Source: Treponema peruense | GTDB lineage: Bacteria > Spirochaetota > Spirochaetia > Treponematales > Treponemataceae | NCBI RefSeq assembly: GCF_016117655.1 | Contig: NZ_CP064936.1 | Span: forward strand, 2,604,001 to 2,668,000 | Reading direction: 5' to 3' | Length of the DNA: 64,000 nucleotides | Shown here: piece by piece, positions 50,542 to 58,771 of the stretch | How positions within the stretch are numbered: position 1 is the stretch's first letter | Layout: every line of letters begins with the position of its first letter | Translations under genes and position numbers: made by a program | The notes under the pieces: generated by a model | Seen by the model: only the letters and a program-made list of their open reading frames with translations | Told to the model about the DNA's origin: nothing | Databases searched by the model: none

Positions 50542-51507
50542 ATGACGAAAGTATTTTATGAGCAGAAAGCAGACATTCCAAAAACTGACTCTTCAAAGCC
50601 GGTTAGAGAAACCCAGCAGAGAGGAACAATTGTTTTTCCGCTCCAGTACAACCTGTGCAATACAGAAAATCCTTCCTACGACCTTTGGATGCACTGGCAC
50701 ACCGAATTCGAGATTATCCACATAATTTCGGGAACATACAACATCTCGCTTGAAAACCACGACTTTCACCTTTCAAAGGGTGACCTGTGTATTATTCCGG
50801 GCAAGATGATTCACGGCGATGCACCTGTCAAAGGTTCCAGTCTTTACGAGTCCATTGTTTTTGACATTGAACTTCTGCGTCTGCACAGTTTTAGCCCAGA
50901 TCTTTTTATAAACGATATTCTCAACGGAAACACGATTCTTGAAAATCAGATTAAATTCGAAAAAGACAGTGACTTTGCCCAGACTACAGACATTCTTTTT
51001 TCTGTACTCAAAGGAAAACCAAACGGTTACGATATAATTTCTGCCGGCCTGCTTATGGTTTTGTTCGGGCTTATAAAAAAACACGGACTTTATACCGAAA
51101 AACGCATAATGCCTGCACACAAAAGGGTACGTTCCGAACAGCTGGATCTGGTGCTTAATTTAATCAGAAAGAATTACGACCAGAACCTTACACTCGAAGA
51201 AATGAGTAAAATTGCCGGACTTTCGCCCAAGTACTTCTGCAGAATATTTCGTGAGATGACAGAGCGTTCACCCATTGAATACCTTAACTGGTTTCGGGTG
51301 AACAGAGCCTGCGCACTTCTTAGAGAAACGAATGACAAACTTCCGGACATTGCCTTTAACTGCGGATTCAACGATTTTTCGTATTTTATAAAAACATTCC
51401 GCCGTTACAAGGGAATGACGCCGCTTAAATACAGAAATTTTGACCCGCTCAGAGACAAAAATTCTGCTGTGGAACTTAAAGATGATGATTCGCAGTTTGA
51501 AGAGTAG
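50542..51507 (+). CDS. AraC-family regulator with cupin sensor
   Basis: This 321-residue regulator has an N-terminal AraC-type cupin (about 30-150: LWMHWHTEFEIIHIISGTYNISL and GDLCIIPGKMIHGD) for ligand binding and a C-terminal HTH pair (about 205-305: NLTLEEMSKIAGLSPKYFCRIF and LPDIAFNCGFNDFSYFIKTFRRYKGMTP). Placed divergently from the GH31 gene with 57 bases between, it probably senses a sugar and controls that gene. The acidic tail has no known role. Confidence 0.88.
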   Translation: MTKVFYEQKADIPKTDSSKPVRETQQRGTIVFPLQYNLCNTENPSYDLWMHWHTEFEIIHIISGTYNISLENHDFHLSKGDLCIIPGKMIHGDAPVKGSSLYESIVFDIELLRLHSFSPDLFINDILNGNTILENQIKFEKDSDFAQTTDILFSVLKGKPNGYDIISAGLLMVLFGLIKKHGLYTEKRIMPAHKRVRSEQLDLVLNLIRKNYDQNLTLEEMSKIAGLSPKYFCRIFREMTERSPIEYLNWFRVNRACALLRETNDKLPDIAFNCGFNDFSYFIKTFRRYKGMTPLKYRNFDPLRDKNSAVELKDDDSQFEE

Positions 51508-51573
51508 TTTCTGCGGAGAATTAAATTTCTTTTATTGAAAATTGTCGCTCCAGGTTGTAAAATAAGATTAGTT

Positions 51574-52650
51574 ATGAATATTATTTTTAAAAACAGACAG
51601 TCAAAAATTTTCTCAGAAATGTCACAGCGCAAAATTGATGCGCTTCTTGTAAGTGACCCGCTGAGTATTTTTTATTTTACAGGAATTCATGTTAACCCCA
51701 TGGAGCGTCTTTTTGCACTTTACTTTGAAAAGGGAGAAACTGTTCTTTTTGCAAACACGCTGTTTTGTATTAAAAATGCAGAATGTAGCGTTGTTTTGTA
51801 TTCAGACGGAATAAATACTGCTGATTTTTTAACCGCTCATATTCTTAAGCAAGGTACACTGGGAATAGACGGCATGTGGCCTGCACGCTTTCTTATTCCA
51901 CTTATGAAAAAAAATCCTGCTGTTAACTTTGTGTGTGGTTCTGAATGTGTTGATTCTCTTAGGGGCTGCAAAGATGCACAGGAAATTTCTCTTATGAAAA
52001 CCGCCGCCGCTATTGCAGACGACTGTCTGCAGAAGGCATTTAACTTTATTCACGATGGCGTTACCGAAAAGGAAGTTGCGTCTTATATTGATTCACTGTT
52101 TGCAAAAGCCGGTGCAGAGCCTTCTTTTGAGACAATTGTTTCTTTTGGAAAAAACGCGGCGGCCCCGCATCATGTTCCAGACGGGACAAAGCCTTCACGC
52201 GGGGATGTTGTTCTAATTGATCTTGGCTGCAAAAAAAACGGTTACTGTTCTGACATGACGCGCACTTCATTTTTCTTAACGGCACCAAAGGAAGTGGCAC
52301 AGATTCATGATATTGTACGCCGCGCAAACGAATATGCAAAAAGCATTATAAAACCGGGTGTTGCCCTAAAAGACATTGACAGTGCCGCACGCAATCTTAT
52401 AGAAGAAGCCGGTTACGGTAAGAATTTTACGCACAGGCTTGGACATTTTTGCGGAATGGCAGACCACGAAGCAGGAGATGTAAGCCAGAGTTCAACTCTT
52501 ACCGCGCGAGAAGGAATGATTTTTTCTATAGAACCGGGCATTTATATAGAAGGCAAAGCCGGAATAAGAATAGAAGACCTTGTGCTTGTAACAAAAGACG
52601 GTTGCGAAAGCCTTAACAAACTGGACTCCCACTGGCACATCCTGGGCTAG
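51574..52650 (+). CDS. M24-family Xaa-Pro aminopeptidase-like peptidase
   Basis: This 358-residue cytosolic protein has a creatinase-like N-domain (1-125) and an M24 pita-bread domain with the metal ligands in LIDLGCKKNGYCSDMTRT (two Asp), HRLGHFCGM (His), IEPGIY (Glu) and GIRIEDLVLV (Glu). It would remove an N-terminal residue before proline. The ATG at 51574 is chosen over a TTG at 51535. TAAAAT lies about ten bases upstream. Confidence 0.88.
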   Translation: MNIIFKNRQSKIFSEMSQRKIDALLVSDPLSIFYFTGIHVNPMERLFALYFEKGETVLFANTLFCIKNAECSVVLYSDGINTADFLTAHILKQGTLGIDGMWPARFLIPLMKKNPAVNFVCGSECVDSLRGCKDAQEISLMKTAAAIADDCLQKAFNFIHDGVTEKEVASYIDSLFAKAGAEPSFETIVSFGKNAAAPHHVPDGTKPSRGDVVLIDLGCKKNGYCSDMTRTSFFLTAPKEVAQIHDIVRRANEYAKSIIKPGVALKDIDSAARNLIEEAGYGKNFTHRLGHFCGMADHEAGDVSQSSTLTAREGMIFSIEPGIYIEGKAGIRIEDLVLVTKDGCESLNKLDSHWHILG

Positions 52651-52689
52651 AACGCAAATTTGGAGTACAAAATTAATTTTTTAGTTTAA

Positions 52690-52743
52690 ATGGAAGAAGC
52701 AAAAAAAATCAGCCGTGATCCAAATGTAAAGTTATATACATCA
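52690..52743 (+). pseudogene. C-terminal relic of a RelB/DinJ-type antitoxin
   Basis: After an in-frame stop at 52687, the reading MEEAKKISRDPNVKLYTS matches the conserved end of RelB/DinJ antitoxins (EAxRIxRDPNVKxYTD). Nothing before or after fits the family: the frame then runs into unrelated sequence. It looks like the tail of a deleted toxin-antitoxin pair. Confidence 0.4.
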
Positions 52744-52813
52744 GGTTTTTGCATTGTAGCTCGGACATTTAAGGCAGTCATCGCCGCAAAGTGTTATTTT
52801 TGTTTTGTTCATT

Positions 52814-53521
52814 TTATTCCCTTGTCAGATTTTCACATTCTTTTCTTACAAGTTCAAATACTTTTGCAACCTGGTAGCCGTCGGCGATTGCGTGATTCAT
52901 TCTGACTGTTAACGGCATCATAAGGCGAATACGTGGTTCTTCTGTTTTTGGGTCAACGACATATTCTTTTTTAAAGCGGCCCCAGTTTATAATCGGCATA
53001 AAATACAAGTATCCGTCGGGAAGTTCAATATTCAGGCTGTCATAATTTTCCCAACTGATGTAAGATGCGTCGAACCAGTTTGGATGAGTTGCGCTTTCGT
53101 TCACATAAGTGCGCCTTTCTTTTGCTTCCTGAATATCTTTTGTAATTCCGTCATAAAATTTTTTATAATCAGAAAAATATTCTGAATAAACCGGCGTGCA
53201 GATTTCTTTTTCTTCAAAAAAAATGTAGTGGCAAGGATTAACTTTTTCCCAGCAAACAAGTTCTTTTGTCAGCCAGCGGTATTCCATTTTGTAGTCGTCG
53301 CGGCTGTTTAAAACTTTTGAAAGAACGTACAAAAAATTTATGTAAAATTTTGTTCCGCATTTTTTTGACCAGTTGAATAAATCTGTTACGTCAATTTTGC
53401 TTGTCATGCTGAGTGAACATTTTGGGCCTTCTGAAAAATTTGTAAAACTTCCTTTGCGGTAATATGTTTCCAGATTAATTTTTTTATAAGATTCGCTTTC
53501 TGGTGTATTTTCTTTTTTCAT
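52814..53521 (-). CDS. Chloramphenicol acetyltransferase-like protein
   Basis: This 235-residue protein belongs to the CAT family (acetyl-CoA-dependent O-acetyltransferases): catalytic His in VRMNHAIADGYQV near residue 211, N-terminal FSEGPKCSLSMTSKIDVTDL and PIINWGRF region. The length is that of CAT. Whether it inactivates chloramphenicol is not established; many chromosomal CAT-like proteins have other acceptors. It is monocistronic and divergent from the GNAT gene. Confidence 0.82.
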   Translation of the reverse strand: MKKENTPESESYKKINLETYYRKGSFTNFSEGPKCSLSMTSKIDVTDLFNWSKKCGTKFYINFLYVLSKVLNSRDDYKMEYRWLTKELVCWEKVNPCHYIFFEEKEICTPVYSEYFSDYKKFYDGITKDIQEAKERRTYVNESATHPNWFDASYISWENYDSLNIELPDGYLYFMPIINWGRFKKEYVVDPKTEEPRIRLMMPLTVRMNHAIADGYQVAKVFELVRKECENLTRE

Positions 53522-53563
53522 AATTTTATTATATTCTAATTTTGGGAGTTATTAAATAAAAAA

Positions 53564-54187
53564 ATGAATACCGATTTTATTATTAGAAACGAAACTGAAT
53601 CTGACTTTCACGCAACGGAGGATCTTGTAAGAAATTCTTTCTGGAATGTTTACAAGCCAGGCTGCAGCGAGCATTTTGTTTTGCACGAACTTAGAAATAG
53701 TAAAAATTTTGTTCCTGAATTGGATTTTGTAATGGAAAAAGATTCCAAATTAATTGGGCAGATTGTTTTTGTAAAAGCCAAAATATTTTGCGACGATGGA
53801 ACAGAACTTCCTGTTATGACTTTTGGTCCGCTCGGAATTGCCCCTGATTTTAAACGAAAAGGCTATGGAAAAAAACTTTTGGATTATGCTGTTGAAAAAG
53901 CCCGTGAACTCGGTTGTGGAGCTTTGTTCATAGAAGGAAATATTGAATTTTACGGAAAAAGCGGATTTGTTGAATCAAAGTCAAAAAATATTTTCTATAA
54001 CGATGAACCTCGCCAAAATGAAATTCCGTATTTTTTATGCAAAGAACTAATCCCGGATTTTTTAAAAGGTAAAACCGGAACATACAGAACTCCAAGTGAA
54101 TATTTTGTTTCAGATGAACAGGTAGAAGAATTTGATAAAATTTTTGAACCAAAAGAAAAACTAAAACTTCCAGGTCAGTTGTTTTAA
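53564..54187 (+). CDS. GNAT-family N-acetyltransferase
   Basis: This 207-residue protein has the GNAT core with the acetyl-CoA loop PDFKRKGYGKKLLDYAVEKA (Q/RxxGxG/A type), preceded by the beta-strand VMTFGPLGIA and followed by ALFIEGNIEFYGKSGFV. The C-terminal 60 residues (from YFLCKELIPDF) are an extension. Substrate unknown. A GGGAG ribosome binding site precedes it (53544-53548). Divergent from the CAT-like gene by 42 bases. Confidence 0.88.
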   Translation: MNTDFIIRNETESDFHATEDLVRNSFWNVYKPGCSEHFVLHELRNSKNFVPELDFVMEKDSKLIGQIVFVKAKIFCDDGTELPVMTFGPLGIAPDFKRKGYGKKLLDYAVEKARELGCGALFIEGNIEFYGKSGFVESKSKNIFYNDEPRQNEIPYFLCKELIPDFLKGKTGTYRTPSEYFVSDEQVEEFDKIFEPKEKLKLPGQLF

Positions 54188-54348
54188 TATAGCGGTGGGG
54201 TTAATGGGATTTTTACTGTCAGTGGCAATAAGTTTATTAAATTAATTTTTTGTAAGACTGGACTTATCACGGTAGGAAATTATACAGAGAAAGTCGCCTT
54301 CAAATCACCACGGAATAAAAAATTCGCGACCGCAAAATTACTCTCCTA

Positions 54349-54437
54349 TTCGACTAATTTTTCAGTAATTTGACAAATTTAACTTCTTGAAATATAATTC
54401 TATTGAAATATTGGACAGATTTTCGACTAATTTTTCA
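54349..54437 (+). repeat. 16-bp direct repeat upstream of the ATPase gene
   Basis: TTCGACTAATTTTTCA occurs at 54349-54364 and 54422-54437, each followed by one base and TAA, 73 bases apart. It frames the likely promoter of the interrupted ATPase gene and may be a regulator site or a duplication. The gap 54188-54453 (266 bases) is otherwise without recognisable features. Confidence 0.5.
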
Positions 54438-55220
54438 CTAACTGGAGCAAATTATGGAACGGAAGCTTTATCTTGACAAAATAATCAGAAAAAAGCATAA
54501 CGGAATGATAAAAGTAATTACCGGAATCAGGCGTTGTGGAAAGTCATATCTGCTTTTCAATTTGTTCTATAATCATCTAAAAGAATGTGGTGTCGATGAC
54601 ATTCATATAATAAAAATAGCTCTTGATGACAGAATCAATATAAAACTTCGCGATCCCGACGAACTTTGCTCTTATGTTCATGCAAAAATTACTGACAATA
54701 AAATGTATTACATTCTCCTTGACGAAGTTCAGTTTGTTAAAGATTTTGAAGATGTTCTGAATTCTTTTTTGCATATCCAAAACGCGGATACGTATGTTAC
54801 TGGAAGCAATGCGAAATTCTTGTCAAAAGATATCATAACGGAATTTCGCGGTCGAGGTGATGAAGTTCATTTGTTCCCATTGAGTTTTTCTGAATTCGCA
54901 AAATATTCATCTGGGGACAAGTATTCACTCTGGAAAGAATATTTAAATTTTGGCGGTTTACCAAAATTAATGGAAATTGAAAGCGAAGAAGATAAATCAA
55001 ATTACTTAAAAAATATTTTTACAGAAACGTATTTAAAAGACATTCTGGAGCGAAATGATATACGCAATTCAGAAGAACTTGCGGAACTTTTGGATTATCT
55101 TGCATCTTCAGTTGGAAGTCTTGTTACTGCAAAAAAACTTTCTGATACATTCAAAAGTGTAAAAAAAATCAATATTCATCCTGAAACTGTAAAAAATTAT
55201 CTTGAATATTTTGAAGATTC

Positions 55221-55229
55221 TTTTTTGAT
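55221..55229. repeat. Target-site duplication, left copy
   Basis: TTTTTTGAT at 55221-55229 recurs at 56620-56628, exactly flanking the IS. Two more bases (TC) match on the left, so the identical flank is 11 bp if the IS end is one or two bases shorter. Confidence 0.85.
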
Positions 55230-56619
55230 GAGTTATTGTCAATTGTTGTGGATTGAAAAAAAGTGTCTTTTCATCAGGCAGCCTTCATTTGTTCACCGTC
55301 CACAAAAATTATATTTTTGGCGACAAGTTCAAGTTGTTTAAATCCCCTGAGCCGTCGCCAGTTTTTCTCTGCCTGAAGACAAAGCTTGAAAGCCATTGCA
55401 ACAGAAGCAGCGGAAGAGCCGTTTCCTTTTGTTGACTTGTGGCGCAACCTGACTGTTGCAAATGTCGATTCAATCGGATTCGACGTTCTAATGTGAGCCC
55501 AATGTTCCGCCGGATAATCATAAAAGCGGAACAAATCCTCCTTGTCTTTTTCAAGACATTCCGTTGCCTTCGGATATTTTTTTCCGAAAGTTTCTATAAA
55601 TAAGTCGTAGGCTTTCAAGGCGTTTGCACGTTTGTCTGCCTGCCACATATCCCGAATCATTTTTGTGGCCTGAGTCTGCACACAGTCAGGCAATTTGTCC
55701 AGAATGTTCATGGACTTGTGGAACCAGCATCTCTGAATTTTTAGCTGGCCCCAGATTTCATCAACTGCATTTTGAAACCCAAGCGCTCCGTCGCAGACTG
55801 CCAATTTTGGTGCTTTTGTCAGTCCGCGGAATTTCAAATCAAGCAAAACTCCACGCCAACTTTCCGTTGACTCGCGAATTCCGGCCTGTACAGCCACAAG
55901 TTCTTTTTTGCCTTCAACAGTTACGCCAATTATTACCAGAAGGCAGGTCTTTTCACCGTCAAGCCGGGACTTTACGTAAATTCCGTCTGCCCAAACATAA
56001 ACGTATTCCTTTCCGGAAAGATCTCGTTTGCGCCATTCGTCATATTCAGCCTGCCATTTTACAGTAAGCTTTGTTATGACTGACGGACTCAGGCCCTTTG
56101 CTTCTTTACCAAGAACATCATGGAGCATGGCTGAAAACTTGTTTGAAGAAATTCCTGCAAGGTAGGCAGCGGAAAGTATTGCTTCTACTGTCGGAGTTTT
56201 TCTTGCAAACGGAGGAAGGACTTTGCTTACAAAGCGATCCTTTTCTTCAAGTGCACGGTCATCAACTCTGGGAAGCCTGACTGTAACGTAACCGTTTGTA
56301 GTAAGAATTGTCCGTTCTTTGTGAAAGCCGTTTCTTACTACAAGTTTGTTTCCGGTTTTGTCTACGATAGAAGAAGTTTTATTAAGAAAACGCTGAACTT
56401 CATCCTCGTAAAGACTTTCAATTACTTCACGTGCTCTTGCGCGGATTGCTTTTTCAAGCAAATCAATCGTTGGACTATTGGAATTTTCTTCAATTTCCAG
56501 TATTCTTTTCATAAGAGGTCTCCTTCGGTGTTTATTTTTTTTTCCAAAGAAAACTATACCTTAGACAGACCTCTTTTTCTATGCCTTCTCAGGCAATCCA
56601 CAACTTTTGATTATAACTC
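55230..56619 (-). mobile_element. IS256-family insertion sequence
   Basis: The 1390-bp element has 26-bp terminal inverted repeats with 22 matches (left begins GAGTTATTGTCAATTGTTGT, right is the complement of GAGTTATAATCAAAAGTTGT), one transposase gene on the minus strand, and a 9-bp target duplication (55221-55229 / 56620-56628). This fits IS256 elements (8-9 bp duplications). The transposase is intact, so the element is probably still mobile. Confidence 0.9.
55274..56512 (-). CDS. IS256-family transposase
   Basis: This 412-residue DDE transposase (mutator type) has the catalytic Asp in VWADGIYV, the second Asp in LAVCDGALGF, the C/H block IQRCWFHKSMNILDKLP, and the Glu in SNPIESTFATVRLRHKSTKG. 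The reading frame is full length. The gene starts about 108 bases inside the right end of the element and carries a basic DNA-binding N-terminal region. Confidence 0.94.
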   Translation of the reverse strand: MKRILEIEENSNSPTIDLLEKAIRARAREVIESLYEDEVQRFLNKTSSIVDKTGNKLVVRNGFHKERTILTTNGYVTVRLPRVDDRALEEKDRFVSKVLPPFARKTPTVEAILSAAYLAGISSNKFSAMLHDVLGKEAKGLSPSVITKLTVKWQAEYDEWRKRDLSGKEYVYVWADGIYVKSRLDGEKTCLLVIIGVTVEGKKELVAVQAGIRESTESWRGVLLDLKFRGLTKAPKLAVCDGALGFQNAVDEIWGQLKIQRCWFHKSMNILDKLPDCVQTQATKMIRDMWQADKRANALKAYDLFIETFGKKYPKATECLEKDKEDLFRFYDYPAEHWAHIRTSNPIESTFATVRLRHKSTKGNGSSAASVAMAFKLCLQAEKNWRRLRGFKQLELVAKNIIFVDGEQMKAA

Positions 56620-56628
56620 TTTTTTGAT
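56620..56628. repeat. Target-site duplication, right copy
   Basis: Second copy of TTTTTTGAT, see 55221-55229. The interrupted gene resumes at 56629. Confidence 0.85.
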
Positions 56629-57315
56629 TACAAAATCCCGTCGTTATGATGTTAAAGGAAAAAAATATATTTCATCGCCGCAAAAATATTATTTTACAGA
56701 TGTAGGTTTACGAAATGCCAGATTGAACTTTCGCCAATTTGAAGAAACTCATCTTATGGAAAATGTGATTTTCAATGAACTGCTTATTCGAGGTTACAAT
56801 GTTGATGTCGGAATGGTAGAAGAAAATATTATGAATAAAGACAAAACCAAAACTCAAAGACAACTTGAAATTGATTTTGTATGCAACCTGGTTTCAAAAA
56901 GATTATATATTCAATCCGCTTTGTCTTTACCTGATAAAGAAAAATTGCAGCAGGAAGAACGCTCATTGGTTAAAACAAAAGATTCATTCAAAAAAATTAT
57001 TATCGCTAAAGATAATCCCACTCATTACACAGAAGACGGAATTTTAATTCTGAATCTTTTTGATTTTTTATTGAATGAAAATTCTTTGGATCAGATATGA
57101 CGCTCAATAAAAATCTATCTACCAAAACTTTTTCTCAGAATAAAAAATTCTGTAGCTACAAAAATATTTCGTGTAGATAATAAAAACTCCGGCAATTTTA
57201 AAAATTATTATTATCCATGTTGGTTGCGTTACAAGCCTGTTTTTTTCTTGTAAATTCAATGGTCTTATTACGGCTTTTGCAAATTTTGTTGCAGTTATAA
57301 TTCCAATAAAATTTT

Positions 57316-57453
57316 CTACTCCCACTCTTCAAAGTATTTATCAGAAAGAAAAGTATAAAATGACTTGACGATTCTAAAGGAAGTCATATTCATTACATCG
57401 CGCATTTGTGTTCCGCCGTTTGAAAGAAAATATGGAGAATCTGCAAAAATCAT
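57316..57453 (-). pseudogene. Fragment of a DpnA-like DNA methyltransferase
   Basis: This short minus-strand frame reads FDMIFADSPYFLSNGGTQMRD from about 57465, which matches the catalytic motif IV of beta-class N6-adenine/N4-cytosine methyltransferases (DMIFADPPYFLSNGG), with DSPY instead of DPPY. About 45 codons remain, ending in an unrelated tail and TAG. Both flanks are lost: a GC-rich repeat lies at the 5' side. It is non-functional debris of a restriction-modification system. Confidence 0.6.
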
Positions 57454-57459
57454 ATCAAA

Positions 57460-57525
57460 GGGGAAAGTCTTCCCCTCGCTTCAAAGCTTCTCTTTTTCGC
57501 TACCCCTTCTGCGGGGAAACCCCGC
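57460..57525. repeat. GC-rich palindromic element truncating the methyltransferase fragment
   Basis: GGGGAAAGTCTTCCCC (57460-57475) and GCGGGGAAACCCCGC (57511-57525) are two strong palindromes separated by 35 bases. The composition differs sharply from the AT-rich surroundings. It sits at the broken 5' edge of the methyltransferase fragment and just before the stop of the next gene. Confidence 0.55.
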
Positions 57526-57534
57526 AACGCCCCG

Positions 57535-57735
57535 TCAAAACTCAATCCATTCAGTCCATGAATCATCAGTTAAATCATGAATCTCCATTTGCCTAAATTG
57601 ACATTCACCAGGTTCCAATACAATCTTACCCTTATAATATTCGTCTCGAATAAAATCGTAAGGCTCAACACCTTCAGGAATATCTAGTTCAAATTTTCCA
57701 ACAACCATTTCTTCAATATTAACTTCTATTTTCAT
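57535..57735 (-). CDS. Small acidic protein of unknown function
   Basis: This 66-residue protein has a strand-like start MKIEVNIEEMVVGKFEL and a charged end LTDDSWTEWIEF. No family is firmly recognised; the pattern of an N-terminal beta strand, then DEYYKGKIVLEPGE, is a little like DpnD/PcfM-type proteins that occur with DpnII restriction systems and phages. It lies 44 bases after the nuclease gene on the same strand. The ribosome binding site is weak. Confidence 0.5.
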   Translation of the reverse strand: MKIEVNIEEMVVGKFELDIPEGVEPYDFIRDEYYKGKIVLEPGECQFRQMEIHDLTDDSWTEWIEF

Positions 57736-57779
57736 GATTTGGATCTTTGATCAATTTTTAAGAAATATCAAGTAGAAAA

Positions 57780-58523
57780 TTACAAAACAAATTCAAATTC
57801 CTGTTTTTTTAACTCTTGGTTATACTCTTCTTCAAGTTGTGAATAACTTAAAAAATGAACTCGTTTTTCTTTGTTCAATATTTCAAACGAAGAATAATTA
57901 ATCTTGGACAAGTATTCTTGTTTTCTTCTTTCGTCCGCGACAATTACCATTCTTACATAAAAATCTCTTAAATCGTTAAACTTTAATAAAGAATTTTGAA
58001 TGTCAGTTGAATGTTCTACTTCAAAAAATGAATCAGGCATATTTCGTTCATTAAACCAAATCACATCAATTGTTGAACTTCTATGAACAAAATTATTATA
58101 AGAAAAATTTGGAAGCACTTGTAATGTTCTCAAATCACCTAATTTTTGTTTTCCGTAAAGTTTGTTTTGGTCTTGATTCGGTACAAAAGTTTTTAGATTT
58201 CTAAAATTTCCAATCGTCAATAATAAACCTTGATAATACGAATGATTAAATTGTTTTACTTCTTCTGAATCTTTATTTTCTTCAGTTTCGACTATTATTC
58301 CTAATTTTTCTAATGACTTTTGATAAGATTTAAGTGCATATAAACCAGGCTTAATTTTATAAATATTAGTATCTTGTTGGACAATTCTTCTGATTGATGC
58401 AAATGGTGTTTTTGTTTTCCATTCACAATCTTTTATTTTAAATACTTCAACATTTAGTTGTCCAAGCGTACCAATTCCACCAAGATTTTCAAGTGCAATT
58501 TCTACAGCTTCATATTGTTTCAT
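57780..58523 (-). CDS. Predicted restriction-type endonuclease with N-terminal HTH
   Basis: This 247-residue protein starts with a HARE/HTH-like region (YEAVEIALENLGGIGTLGQLN, then FASIRRIVQQDT and IYKIKPGLYAL), followed by a nuclease-like C-domain with RSSTIDVIWF and FFEVEHSTDIQNSLLKF, the D...ExE pattern of PD-(D/E)xK enzymes. It lies between remains of two methyltransferases, so it is probably the surviving endonuclease of a broken restriction-modification system. The start at 58523 has GAGGA upstream; the longer frame is within an inserted repeat. Confidence 0.6.
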   Translation of the reverse strand: MKQYEAVEIALENLGGIGTLGQLNVEVFKIKDCEWKTKTPFASIRRIVQQDTNIYKIKPGLYALKSYQKSLEKLGIIVETEENKDSEEVKQFNHSYYQGLLLTIGNFRNLKTFVPNQDQNKLYGKQKLGDLRTLQVLPNFSYNNFVHRSSTIDVIWFNERNMPDSFFEVEHSTDIQNSLLKFNDLRDFYVRMVIVADERRKQEYLSKINYSSFEILNKEKRVHFLSYSQLEEEYNQELKKQEFEFVL

Positions 58524-58540
58524 ATGTTTTCCTCGCATTA

Positions 58541-58615
58541 GGCTATGAAGCACCTGCGAAGCAGTCCACCACAACGAAGTGAGGAGGATGAGCGTTAGCG
58601 AAGTGCGCAATAGCC
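58541..58615. repeat. 75-bp repeat element with GGCTAT/ATAGCC ends
   Basis: The segment starts with GGCTAT and ends with ATAGCC, and carries three copies of a CGAAG core (58557-58561, 58575-58579, 58599-58603). It lies between the truncated dam fragment and the nuclease start, followed by a palindrome CGGCATTTATGCCG. It looks like a small mobile repeat whose arrival accompanied loss of most of dam. Confidence 0.5.
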
Positions 58616-58623
58616 GACGGCAT

Positions 58624-58770
58624 TTATGCCGGAATGCCCCCTCCGCCGACAAAAGGTTCACAATATTTTTCTATTTTCTGAGGATAAAATTTTTGAATTT
58701 CAGGTAAAAGCTGGGTTTTTCCGCCTGCCCATTTTAAGAAAGGTTTTGCCCCGGAGTTTTTGTTTTTCAT
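58624..58770 (-). pseudogene. dam: N-terminal fragment of a Dam/DpnM-type adenine methyltransferase
   Basis: This 48-codon frame begins [20 protein letters not shown] and continues to [10 protein letters not shown], the SAM-binding motif I region of D12-class N6-adenine methyltransferases (KWAGGKxxL, EPFVGGG). It then stops at TAA after three foreign codons; a normal enzyme has about 270 residues. It starts two bases after the DUF3800 stop, so the two were an operon. Confidence 0.75.
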
Positions 58771-58771
58771 A

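Larger units (their letters stand above)
54454..57100 (+). pseudogene. DUF4143-type AAA ATPase gene interrupted by an IS256-family element
   Basis: The 5' part (54454-55229) encodes the AAA domain: Walker A TGIRRCGKSYLL, Walker B YYILLDEVQF, sensor GSNAKFLS. The 3' part (56629-57100) encodes the DUF4143 domain: SRRYDVKGKKYISSPQKYYFTDVGLRNARLNFRQ. Removing the IS (55230-56619) plus one 9-bp duplicate rejoins them in frame (SFLITKSRRYDV) as a 415-residue protein of normal family length. The insertion is therefore a recent knockout. Function of this family is unclear; such ATPases occur in islands and near toxin-antitoxin genes. Confidence 0.9.

Noticed and set aside
54454-55341. Uninterrupted reading of the ATPase gene into the IS
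   Set aside because: The last 37 codons come from the IS left end; the native gene resumes at 56629.
57119-57325. 68-codon minus-strand frame with a hydrophobic helix
   Set aside because: GTG start inside the methyltransferase fragment, no ribosome binding site, no family; too weak to call, although a small membrane relic is possible.
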